From Viscum album (Eukaryota; Streptophyta; Magnoliopsida; Santalales; Viscaceae), in the NCBI GenBank assembly GCA_963277665.1, contig OY728145.1, forward strand, positions 952,855,033-952,919,032: 64,000 nucleotides of DNA, written 5' to 3'. The notes beneath the pieces are model-generated. The model did no database searches and was not told the DNA's origin. It saw only the letters and a list, made by a program, of their open reading frames with translations. A program made the translations under genes and the position numbers. Shown here piece by piece: positions 1-12,200 of this stretch (within the stretch, counting starts at the first letter, position 1; each line of letters begins with the position of its first letter).

Positions 1-1609
1 TCATAACCTTCGCATGGGTTTGTGATCCTCTCGATGGGATGTTTAAACTGTTAGAGTTGTGATATCCCTCTAGTGGGCCCGGAGTGGATCCTCTAGAATC
101 ATTGCCCTAGATCGGGTTCTTGGTATCGATGTGACCACTTATTTACGGGCGGCGATCCCCTATCTAGCAGGTTAACCCCGTATGGTTTGTGGCATCATTA
201 GGAATATGATCCCCTACGTGGTGGGCCGTGCTCAGTAGGGTTATGGCATCGTCGGGTATATGATCCCCTACTCAGCAAGATGCTTATAGTAGGGTTGCGG
301 TATCGTTGGTCATACGATCCCCTACTCAGCTCTTGGTGTCGGTAGGGTTGCGGTATCTTTGGTTATGCGATCCCCTACTCAGCACGTGGTTTCCGTAGGG
401 TTGCAGCATCGTCGGTTCGATCCCCTACATCGCGAGTTATACCAGATAGGGTTCCGGTATCGTCGTGACCATCTTTATATGGACGATGATCCTCTATCTG
501 AGTGTTGAGTTTCTGTCGAGCGCCAGATCGGGTTGTGGTATCCCCCAGCGGATCCTGGGTGTGATCCCCTATCTGTGAGAACTACGTATGCCAGATCGGG
601 TCGTGGTATCCCCCAGCAGACCCTGGGAGTGATCCCATATCTTTGAGCTACGTATACCGGAGTGGGTCTTTGTATCCCCTAGCGGACCCTAGCGGCGATC
701 CCATATCCGAGGAGTTCGGTGGTTATGTTGTTTCAGCGATGTTTCCTCAGTGATGTTATCCGACGAGCGTGATCTCTCGGGTGAGCGTCTGAGATGTTTG
801 TTTGGGACCCGATGGAGTGTATCTCTCAGATGAGTGTCATCTGGTATGACAGTGATCATGCGGTGTACTCTCCTTGTTGGGACGGTTGCTGGTGATGTGG
901 TCGGTTCCTCTTGAGGCTTTGTTGCGTGAGATGAGTATATCTGGTTTGCTCAAGGTGTATGTATGGTCATACACCTGAGCTGAGCTGAGCTGACATGTTG
1001 TGTTTAGCCGAGGATGGTCACGAGATGGAGTTTCTCTCTCATCTGGGTTCCCTCTGGCTGGGTTGAGTGGACTATTGCCTTTCAGTTGCTCCCTTGGGTT
1101 TTGTGTTTTTGGGGTGCCTACTGAGTATGTTTATACTCACCCCTGCACGGGCTTTGCCCGCACATGTTTGTGTCTTGTGCAGACCACATGCCTTTTGGCG
1201 GAGTCCCAGGAGGACCCAGAGCAGGCGGAGCTTTGTGAGCGAGTTGACCGGGGCGTTTACCAGAGTTGTGCCGAGGGAGCTTTCCGGTGGGTGTTTGTGG
1301 AAGCATTCCCCTTCTTCAGAGTAGGTTGGACGCGCTTTGTAGTTTTCTTTTGGTGGGCCCTGTTTTTCCCTTTTGTTCTTTTGCTGTTGCACACTGATTT
1401 GGGATAGATTGTATGCATACATTTACTTTTCAGTTTTTATATCTCTGCACTGTTGCATGGAGGTGTTTGTGGGTGCTTGTGTACAGATACCTTAGGCTTA
1501 TGCCTCCCATGTGTGTGATAGCCTACTCGGCGCTAGTCGCCAGCCCCTGGCCTATTGGAGGCGGGCTTGGGGAGTCGCGGCTCGAGCCCCATTGGGTCGG
1601 GTCGTGACA
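1..1609. mobile_element. GC-rich LTR fragment, probably Ty3/gypsy
   Basis: This block is visibly richer in G and C, and keeps far more CpG, than anything else in the window. It ends abruptly at 1609 in the bases GGGTCGTGACA, after which the sequence turns AT-rich. Read on the minus strand the edge begins TGTCACGACCC, a start common among plant Ty3/gypsy LTRs, so this may be the 5' part of a minus-strand LTR. Read on the plus strand it would be the 3' end of an LTR. No coding domain is visible; open frames at 1000-1422 lie on both strands and match no family I recognise. The element continues past the left edge of the window. Little decay suggests a recent insertion. LTR identity is likely; orientation and family are uncertain. 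Confidence 0.6.
50..715. repeat. Tandem array of about 11 self-complementary units of ~54 bp
   Basis: The motif GATCCCCTA recurs at 154, 208, 262, 316 and 369, and again (first bases) at 419, a spacing of 50-54 bp. Related units follow near 487, 562, 631 and 696 with slightly longer spacing. Each unit pairs with itself. For example GTAGGG pairs with CCCTAC, and inside it ATCGT pairs with ACGAT. In later units the outer arms change to CAGATAGGG with CTATCTG and the inner arms to CCCAG with CTGGG. The earliest unit (50-105) uses TTAGAG with CTCTAGAA. Both arms change together, so the stems are kept while the sequence varies. Confidence 0.7.
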
Positions 1610-1959
1610 GATGTGTTATAGGTGATTAGATTATTAAAGAAATGACACTTATACTAGAAAATGATTCAAAATATGAGTTTAAAATTACACTATAATGTTA
1701 ACTAGGTACTATAATAATTGTTCGTATTTAACATCAACAATATCATAAAAACTTATAAGAAATAATTACACATTCATGTGTCAAAATGAACCCAATTAAA
1801 ATTAGTATTCTCATGAAACAGGTTTAAAATAAAATATTTTCCCGGGATAATACAATTATTTTTATTACAAAATAAATCAAAGAGTACTAATAATAAATAT
1901 ATAAATAGTGAAACATCACCTATTGTTATAAGTAAATACTATTTATTATTATAATTTTT
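1610..1959. other. AT-rich stretch, nothing recognised
   Basis: This is the flank immediately outside the GC-rich LTR. It probably belongs to the downstream part of the copia relic that follows on the minus strand, but no motif is readable. Bases 1610-1614 would be one copy of a target duplication; the other copy lies outside the window. Confidence 0.4.
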
Positions 1960-2530
1960 AAATGGATCTAAAAATCTTGAAAATAGAAAAATGTGATTGT
2001 TATATCTATCAAAATATTATTATTATTTGTTTATCCAATGATAAAATGTTGCTATGTCTAGGTATTCAAAACCAATGCCAATATAAAAAATCAAAATCAC
2101 TTAATGTAGGTAAAATATATTTTCTTTGGTATTTTAGGATTTTTGAATATAGAATTGAATTCTAATAAATATATATGATATATGTACTATAAAAAATTTG
2201 ATATTTTATTTATCATTCCTTTATTTCACACAGTATCCCACATCACATGGAAATAAAATACTGATTTTTTTCATAATTTAATTCACATAAAATATATTAT
2301 AATATAATATAATATCAAAAAAGGATACCTCATATATTTTATTGATTTGATATTGTACATTGTCTACAAATGTAACTCATCCACGATTTAATATTTTGAT
2401 GTTCTTGAAGTGCCACCTTTCCCCTGTCATTTGATATGAACGACCACTATCTATATACCACATACTCCTCCTATCTGCATACGATTTGATTCCAAAAAAT
2501 ATATAAATGGTTCGTATCCAATCATTAATA
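1960..2530 (-). pseudogene. Ty1/copia pol relic (protease to GAG-pre-integrase)
   Basis: On the minus strand, around 2470 down to 2400, the translation reads MWYIDSG followed by YQMTG. This matches the copia protease signature (WYLDSGCSRHMTG in many families), with the usual Cys replaced by Arg. It is followed by VTFVDN, matching the usual VTFGDN. Further downstream, near 2100-2040, a stretch beginning YWH corresponds to the LWHRRLGH start of the GAG-pre-integrase domain. The order and spacing fit copia pol. Stops and indels break every frame, so it is a dead fragment. Integrase and reverse transcriptase should lie at lower coordinates but are absent, because the GC-rich LTR begins at 1609. 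The family within copia cannot be told. Confidence 0.6.
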
Positions 2531-5500
2531 GGTTAATTTTTTTAGAATATGAATATTTAAGGATATACATATGTCTAAATCTATAATGTAGAAAATATAC
2601 AATTAAATTATTATAAAATCATTATGAAATCAGAAATACTAAATTCTATTTTAATAATACTTATTTTCGATATAACCTTCTCTTTTTAATTTTATACTCT
2701 AAGGTTCACTTCTGGAAATAAAATAATTTGACCAAAAATGTGACTCTTGGAATGTAATCTTATTATATAAGATATTTTAAATGATTTTAAATATTTCTAT
2801 GAGACATCAACAACCATCCTACAAATTTTTAAAATTAGAATATTTTGTATTAATCCACTAAAATAAATTTTTATATTAATATTTTTATAAATATTATAAA
2901 ATATAAATATATATATATATTCTAATTCAGATGAGTGTCTAGAAATATCATATGTATGTTTTGAGATCTCATTATTGTCTTTAGGAATTTGTTTTATAGC
3001 CCAATCAGGGTAATTTATAAATTATATTTTTTTCCATTTCAATTATTTTTACATAACTATAAATTTCATAAAATGATCTTATATAATCCCCATCTTCTTA
3101 AGATGAAAATTTTGGACTTTTAATGAATGTTAATATATATTATATATTTTTATGAACTATAATGATTACATTTAAATTTAAAATTAATAAAGTATTTTTT
3201 ACCTTCTCCATGATAATAATATAATTCTGTAAAATGTTCACATAAAATCCATAAAAAATTATGATTGGATTCAGGATTATCAAATATACAATTGAAATTA
3301 GTTTCTCCATCACATTAACTAAAGGTTTATAATTGTTTTTTTAATTTTTATTATATTCAAAGGGAATATCATATAATTTCTTGGATTCTATTTTTATCTC
3401 AAAAATACTCTTAAAATATGCTTAGTATTATTTCATTTATAAAAAATAATTTTATATATACAATTATTTTCATGTTTGTCTTTATAAATCATTATACAAT
3501 ACTAAAAAATGTCATTCATCCCAAATATCTTCTTCAACATTCATAAAATATGACTTATCTAATCTCTACTACTATTAGAAATAATGTTATGTGCACAATT
3601 ATTCTAATTACTACTTGAAGCAGTATCAATAAGAATAATAACTAAGGAAATAAATTTCTTGAAACTAACTTTATCAAAATTTGAATAAAAAATACCCAAT
3701 GTTTAAAATTCTATTCTCTACAAAACCATTCAAACTATTCTTCTATTTCATTATTGTAAAAATAGAATCATCGAGATTCAAATTTTTATGGTTTAAAAAA
3801 ATACTAAAACCTATTTGATTATATTCTCACTCATTTTGATGAATGATAATGAATTTCTCCACCACTTGATCATATAAAAATATCATCTCACAAAGTAGTA
3901 AATTTTATTATATAACACTCCAAAATCCCTAATTCATCTTTTCTATATAATTGTCATATATATAATTTTTTGTTTTATAGTAAACACTCGATATAACTAT
4001 ATGATTTTAATGAACCATGAAATTAGAATACCCTTTCAATAGATTAAAAAATTATAAATTAATTAGATATAAATGATCCATTACCATATATATTATTATA
4101 ATATTAATTTGATAATGTGATTATTTATATTAACCGCCCTCAATGATTTATTGATGAAAAGGAAATATATTTTCCAGTTTTATAATAAGAATTCCTTCCA
4201 TTCAATAGTAGTTTTACTAATTTATATTTTTATAAGGAAATATAGTTTTGAAATTCTACTAAACTAAAAACATATAATAGAAATTAAGACATGATTATGA
4301 TTTTTTTTCTGAAATATAGTATTATATTATGATACAAAAAGTTGTCCCATGTAAATTCAATAGTTAAACTTAAAGGGGGTGAATTTTAGTGAAAATCAAA
4401 ATTAATTCATGTAATCTCAATTATAATGTATACAGGTAGTTAGAAAAGTCTAAATAAATCAATTATCAATGTTAGTTGACACATTGGAAATAGAAAAATT
4501 GTTATAAAAAATGTGAATATAGGGGCAATAAAATATTAATTGGAAAATTTCAGAATATAAAAACATAAAATAATACAAGGATTAATATTTGTTAAAAATT
4601 GTATTATTTGAAATGACATTATTAAAATAAAACAAAATACAGTTAGAGGGTATTCACTTTAACATGTAGTTATATTCTATTTATTCAATACATATGTGTC
4701 TGACACTCAATGTGTTAATTTCAGTAAATGTTTTTTCCATAATCACAAAATTGTAACCACTAGAAGCATCCTTGATAACAGTTCCAGCACTAAATAAAAA
4801 ATTAAAGAATATAATCTTCAATATGATTGATATATACTATATCCATGAATAGATATCCCTTCGATCAACATGATATTGAAATCCATATTTTACTATCTAT
4901 AATCACTAGGATCTTCATTATTTGAAACTGAAAATTATAACAACAATGACATTCTAGGTTATTTACAATAAAAACATCACAAAGTAACTATAATTAAAAT
5001 AATCAAAAAGTAATAATAAAACTATAATAAAATGATAGAACTAGTTGTTTTATTATAAAATAGATTATAATTTCTAAAATGATTATCTTTTTTTACTTTA
5101 TAATGACCCAATATTCAACTAAATATAATTTTCTCTAATTAAGTTAAATATTTTCATTGCTATTCATCAAATGAAATAATGAAGTGAAAATAATGATATT
5201 ATTTAATCAATTAAAATATATTTTTTTAAATTATTAGTGTTGAATTTGAGTTAGTGAATTTGGAAATTAAATAATATTTTTTTATGAATATTGTGATACA
5301 AAAATTTACCTAATTCATTAATGTGATTATGAATTAATATTTTCATGAACAATATATTCTATTAATGTACCCAATGTATATTAGATATAAATAATAATGA
5401 TTAAAATATATAATATTTATTTATTAGTTAAATATTTCAAAGTGTTTTATAAACTTTATAATAAGAACAAATGTATATTGTAATGTTGTTTTACTATAAA

Positions 5501-6251
5501 AATAGTTTTTAATTATTGATTATAATTTAAATTGTCTTATAAATTTATATAAATTACAATGAACATTTTAATAAAATATACAACTTGTATTATTAAAGAA
5601 AATATTATATTGGTGAAAATATTATGTGTTATTATTGAAAGACTGATTTTTTTGGGGAATAATGAAAAATATAATTTTTACAAATTACATGAATTTTTAT
5701 AAAAAAATTTTTTATGACTTTTAATTTCATGAAAAAATTCTCTATGAAAAAATATCTGATTTATATGTGGTTTGAAATTTTAAAAAAAATTAATTTTAAA
5801 ATAATATCATACATTGTTAAACATAATTGAATTTGGTTGGAAAAATAATTCAAAATACAATTTATATTAATCATTATAATTTTTTTTCACATTTTTAGAA
5901 GATTATAATTTTTTAATGTATTTTAATTTTAGAATCATTAGGTCTAAATTTTTTAATAAGGGACAATTTATCTTCCCACATAATGGATAAATTACATTAG
6001 TAAAAATCAGTTACCATGGTAAAAATAAAATGTTGGTAAAAAGGATTTACCATGGGAGATAAACAATGAACATATTTAAATTATACTTAGGAGTAGGTCA
6101 TTGTGGAAATTATTTACCTTATCCATTCTGCTCTCTCCTTACCTTCCAAATATTAGAGACTCATACCCCGAGTGTGATTTCTCTATATTGATTTTTTTTT
6201 CAGAATTTAAAAATATCCATCCATTTCTCCTATAAAGGTGGAATCATATAC
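2531..6251. other. AT-rich decayed DNA, unassigned
   Basis: About 3.7 kb of very AT-rich sequence with short A/T runs, including an (AT)n run near 2908-2920. The nearest part should correspond to gag and LTR of the copia relic if that element was once complete, but no motif is readable. A purine run near 4370 (AAAGGGGG) resembles a polypurine tract but has no recognisable LTR next to it. Confidence 0.4.
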
Positions 6252-9208
6252 TGTCATTTTCTCACACCCAACCCATCATTGTAATGCTAAAAAACATCCC
6301 AAACCTTACGTCATAATTACGAGAAACATTCCGTGAAATCTATGACCTAGATTATGGAATAGTATCAAAACATTGTTTGACACATGGCCCCAGCCACTCC
6401 TCCCCATATAACAGAGGATGGAGACTAGTAACTAATGTCCATGGTGAGAAGGTAGGGGTAATATACCCTCATGATCTGAGTTTATTAAAGTGGTATAATA
6501 GTTTTAAAAAATTATATGTAGAAAAAATGATACCCAAGCCATTGAAGAATAAACACCTATTTTATAAATAAAAAAGTAACCATATCTATCAAAGTCATAT
6601 ACAAAATGATGATCTTATTATTCTATAAAAATCAAATATATGAAGACATAGTAATTGGTACACATTCATACAATTGAACCAAAAGAAAAAAAACATAAAA
6701 TTTTATCTCCAAATAAAATCATGATCCGTAGATTGGTCATGTGCTACCATTATCACATGATATGATAAATCAATCATAAAAACCCATACACTTGATCTAG
6801 TTTTTTCCTGTATTCATGATGTCTTTTCATGTAAAAAAGAGGTGGACCATACATGATGTGATATGAACATTTTATGATCCCACTAATAGTTTATGATTCC
6901 ATCTATTCAATGATTATATTATAAATTGTGTTCTGGTAATAGTAAAAGAAAAAAATTATGTGTGCTATATATATTTCACACATATGTTTGGGTTTCATTG
7001 GTACACAAGTCCTCAGCTACAATGTTTATTCAAAGACATAATATCTTTGAGTATTTTTACATTTCTAGTATTATTTATAATAATGTCTCAAGACCTATCT
7101 CGTATCCCAATAATCCCCCATGAATCGTATATAATCAATATGTGTATAAAATAAATCATAAATTAAATATTCGACTCAATCCTAGAATCTGATTTGGATT
7201 TGAGGATGCATCATATAACAAATACATTATTTAATTTAATAGAAATTGGATATCATCATTGAAATTACTATTTGGGAACACATGTTTCACTCTAGGAATA
7301 ACGTGATCTTAAATTATTAAAAGTCCATAGTAGGCATTTATCATATGTACACTGGTATTGCTCTAAGTGTGTTATAAATTCATTTATCACTGAGTTGTTC
7401 CTTCTCATTCCACATAGGGATCCCATGTGTCACACATGGAATATATTATAATATGACCTTAGAGTTAGTTCAATGAAGTATACATAGGGATCCCACAAAT
7501 CACTCATAGAACATATATAATTCGTCCTTTTTAGTCCATCCTTTGTTGTATAAAAATGAGTCCAATGGTTACCCAAGTGTCTGTATGATGGCTTTAAAAT
7601 GTATCAATCCATGGATTTAATATGAGAACCCATGTGTCACACATGTCACAAAATAATTCCATTTACAATAACTTAATTAATAAATTCTGAAGTATCCATT
7701 CGAGTAGATATAAGTCCAAAAACATCTCCCACTCTCATTATATAAATATGATTGGTCATGGACCAAATAGCTAACCATGTGACTTATGTTCACATAGTTT
7801 TACTGGAAATAAGAATTATTTATGTAGTTAAAAACACCTCAGATGTACGGTTAAATAAAAATAATATATTTATAAGGACTAGTATCACGTCAATCATCTC
7901 ATTTCCGATAATTTAGAAATTGCATATAAAAAATATCTCAATATATTGTGAGATAGACAGTGGATAAATGTAATGGGAAAAGGTATTTAATTATCTAATT
8001 AATTACTATAAATATATAGTTTGTTAAATCATTTAACATCCTATAACGAGGGGTGAATGTAACACCTAAAAACTGAATGAAATTCAGATTCCTCTTTAGG
8101 TGGATTAATCAATTTATACAACACACCTAAATCGGTTGTTCAATTCATGGTACAAGTCCATTAATAATATAGAAATGGTTTTCCTGGGTAATATACGTCA
8201 TGTATATCAATTTAATATAAGAAAAAATCAATTTTATAAGAATCACTCATAAAATACAGTAAAAAGAACAATAGATTATATAAGTACTAATAAATTGAGG
8301 GAAAATCTCAAGACCTCATACCTAAAATTGGTAGTCAACACCCCAACCATTGTTGGTCTCTAATCTAGGATATAATAGACTAAATTCAAAAAACATGTAA
8401 TCTACCTGAAAATGAGTCCTATGTGATCACACAATAATGACTCCATCAATAAAAATACAAACGAATAAATCCACAAGAGGAGTAGAGAACATACTAGAGG
8501 ATATCCAATGAGACGGGTGGTAGCATGAACAGAGTCTGGATGGAAGTGATATCATAAATCCTTGATTACCCAATAATGGGACCACAAAATTTGAGATAGA
8601 GGATGTATGATAATAGAGAAATATGGAAAATGGGATAAGGGTTTAAAAACATAATGACCAAATAGGAAAAATGGTCATTTACCCATCATTAAAGGGTTTC
8701 ATGGGTTGGACACACCATTTTCCAAACATTACGATAACAATTTATTATTCATGCCTTTTCATCCCTTCTTGTATGTTCATAGTGCATGGTGAGAAAACCA
8801 TGATCTGGCTATGCATTTTATTTCCATTTAATTTTTTAAGAAAACACATAGTTGTGAAGCCTAGGGTGCAATGTTTCATCAAACGATGTGGCCTTGGACA
8901 ATACATTGGATGACCCTACATGATTTGATCTAATCATGTAGGTTGGGACTCATGGAATCAACTAACCATATGGCCTAGCTTCCTCCTGCAAAATATCAAT
9001 CTTTACACAAGCCTCAAACACCATCGGTTCATCTATTACCCCTATTAAAATTCCTTTTGGATAAAACTAATAAAATTAATAGAAATGAAACGGTTTTATT
9101 CATAAAAAAAATCATGTTATCACAATTACCCTTTTAATGAAATTCATCCAAAAATATTTCTTCCAATGGTGTTAAATAATATATGAGAATAAAACTATCT
9201 AATCAACA
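6252..9208 (-). mobile_element. 3' LTR of old minus-strand Ty3/gypsy element
   Basis: This is a direct repeat of 14582 to about 17470. Colinear matches run through the whole block. Examples are TCTATCAAAGTCATATA at 6585 against TCTATCAATGTCATATA near 14917, TCCTCAGCTACA at 7010 against TCCTCGGCTACA near 15302, GGTTCAATTCATG in both near 8138 and 16433, and TTAAAGGGTT in both near 8690 and 16967. Identity is low by eye (roughly 60 percent), so the insertion is old. The polyprotein between the copies reads on the minus strand, making this the 3' LTR. The left edge (TG at 6252) and right edge are estimates to within tens of bases. Apparent open frames inside, such as 8671-8913, have no family match. 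Confidence 0.7.
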
Positions 9209-9218
9209 TTTCTGTTGA

Positions 9219-9237
9219 CCTCCCATTCCCATGTCCC
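9219..9237 (-). other. Polypurine tract candidate for minus-strand element
   Basis: On the minus strand this is an almost uninterrupted purine run (GGGAATGGGAGG at its downstream end), lying just inside the presumed 3' LTR. That is the expected position for plus-strand priming. The gap of about 10 bases to the inferred LTR edge reflects uncertainty in that edge. Confidence 0.5.
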
Positions 9238-12200
9238 ATTATGTACAAGTTTGTGCCTCCATATCAACCATACCAATATAACTGACCGAACTATGAAAAC
9301 ATTCATGATATGATCAACATAATGGATAAGATTATCCTCAATGGATTCATCAACTACCAACTAAACCTCCTTATAATGAATAATATGTGAAATATCATAG
9401 TGATATAATTAAATATTGGATTTTTGGAAGGCATCCTACAAGGAATTGTACATTTTAATTGATTATTATAGATATTCAACCAGCTTACCTTTATCATGAA
9501 TCATGGGTCTCAAAACAATATAATATGATAAAATACATTGTTTAGGAAGCTATCTATTAAACATTTTTGGTAAAAATCCTATGAAAACCTAACTCTAAAT
9601 AGTTATCTATAGTTATTGATGTTGATGATCTGAGTATGATTTTAATCTAGACTGAGATAGTGACATCCACTTCATAATAATATCAACCTACATTGAAGTA
9701 TCCTGAACTAGATGAGAATCTAATTACAGTATATCTTATTCATATAACCAACATGGAGGTGAAAGTCATGGCCTACCATAATAGGAACATAAGGATCTAT
9801 CTATGTTGGCACATGGTAGCTACTATTATAAGATAAATCAATGAGATTTTTGTGATTCTCACAAGAACTGCTGAAATAATGGATTCCTTATCAATACATG
9901 TCTTATGAAACATGTATTTTATTCGTGGAAATGCCATTTTTATCAAGGTGATATAATATACTCAGCTATGACTGTGAACCTAGTACCCTCCGCAACCCCT
10001 TCCAAAATGGTGATGTTAAACAAAAATCTTTTTCCAATATGAGATAATGTGGAACTCAATGGAGGTATATAATCTCATGAATCTATATCCTTCTATTATA
10101 ATCACTAATAACATCTCTGGAATTAGAAAAAATTGGAGGACATTTTCAACCAATATTTGATCACCCATATAAATTCACTACCCTGTGGTGATATTTCAAA
10201 TCCTGTCATGAAATCCATGGGGACATAATCCCATCTCCACTGAGGAACATAAAAAAAATATAAAATCACCAATTGTTACTGGGGAATTTCTTTTAACAGA
10301 TGATAAGAGAAACACTATGTAACATGTCCATATATTCCTTTTTATCTCAAACCAATAGTATTTGTAGCGTAATTAATGATACATCTTGGTTAGACTAGGA
10401 TTTACATCCAATATTTAGGCATGTGAAACTCACATAAACTCCTCTTGTATGTCTATTGGACCCTATTCAATTCAGTTGATATGAAATATCTCATCCTAAT
10501 CAATGCTCCTTCCTGGAGGAAGGTCATCTCCAATAATACCATCCCATAGGGCCAATCCCTCAAAATAATATATCTTCTTCAGCTTCACTCTATCCATAAG
10601 TTAATAGGACTTAAATAACGAGACAATTATTAACATTCAATTATGATCTTGAATATCCATATGAATCTTTGAAAAAAATTCCATAAGGTTCCACTTGCTA
10701 CTAGAATCCTAAAATGTCTAAGGCTAGGTCCTCTAGCTCAGAGTATCGACAACATAATCTCCCTTTTTGTGCACATATGAAATTTTAAAGTCAAAATACT
10801 ACATTAATTCAGCACATATTTATTGATTATGATTTATGTCCAGATATGTAAAGATATATGGGGGTATTTTCTATCTTATATATAAAACAATATGTTCATC
10901 TATTATATAATTCCTTCAATAGAACAAGGCATTAACAACATCATCTATAAAAAGATCATACATTAGGTAGTTCCACTTGTGTAGAATTAACTAATGAGAC
11001 ACATATGTAATGACTCAATACTCATTCATCTGAAAAACACTTAGATTAATACCTAATTAATCAAAATAAACTATATAACTTATGCCCGACTCCAGAAGAA
11101 TCATGATCAGCACTGAAGCCGTACTCCCTTTCAAAACATGAAAGTACATCTCTCAATATTTTGACCATATAAACATCACACCCTTTATATTCAACCAAAT
11201 AATATATTTTTTAATCAGGATAATTCATGTACGAAGATAATGTAATAACCCTCAATCTCAAATAAACATTATATCTCAATGTCGCCATTGGGATTCTCAT
11301 AGAAATCTAAATATCTCATCTCTTATGGGTCAACTAATACTCTTATCTTTATGATAATGTGACCCATGAAATTAATTTTTTTAATTAAAAAATTTCACAT
11401 TGTGATCATCTCATATAGCTTATTCATTCTCAGTGAATTAAATAAGATCTTAATATTATTGGAATGGTCAGGTGGGGTGTTAGAATGAACCATGATATCA
11501 ACCAAAATTAACACAATAAATGATTATAGATATGGATGAAAAATCCAATTTATCACTACAATGAGATATACTAGTGATTTCAAGAGACCGAATTAAATGA
11601 AAAAAAATACTAAAACAATTAATATATATTATAGAATGTTGTATATGGTATATCTTGTTATCTAAAAAGCACAAGGTGCTATCCCAATTTTAGATAAAGC
11701 CTAGAATAATACGTTATTCCTTGGAGGTGGTAAGAGAGGTTGTCTTTATGAGGAAATATATATCATCTCATATCCATAAGAAGGTATTTTAGATGAAAAT
11801 CCCCACAATGAATCTGGGTACCATCAAACGTCTTGTGGAAAAACAATTAGTGCACCCCGTGGTGATGAACTAGTCCATATGAAACCCTTAGAATAAGTAT
11901 CCTTAGGATACCTCTGGAGTTACTTCAAATTCATAGTATCCATACTATAAGGAGGAATTGATCCCATTTCTCCTCTATGAACTAACCCGATGGTATTATA
12001 TATCTCACTATTGGGTGGAATCCATGAAATTGAACATGGGGAAACATCTTCTAAAAGATCTACAAATGAAATTAAATTCCATTAAAATATTCTCAAATCA
12101 TTAAGATATAATCTTTCAATCTAGGATATAATCCTACTCATCCCATGATTCTCATGTCTGTCTCGGCTCATCGAGACATCCCATTCATCCTTAAGAATAA

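Noticed and set aside
1000..1422. Overlapping open frames of 135 and 116 codons on opposite strands
   Set aside because: They lie within the GC-rich LTR, where long frames arise by composition. The translations have no domain, and both strands are open over the same bases.
4366..4382. Polypurine tract (AAAGGGGG) marking a second element in the left AT-rich block
   Set aside because: No LTR edge follows it and no repeated partner was found; a purine run of this size can arise by chance.
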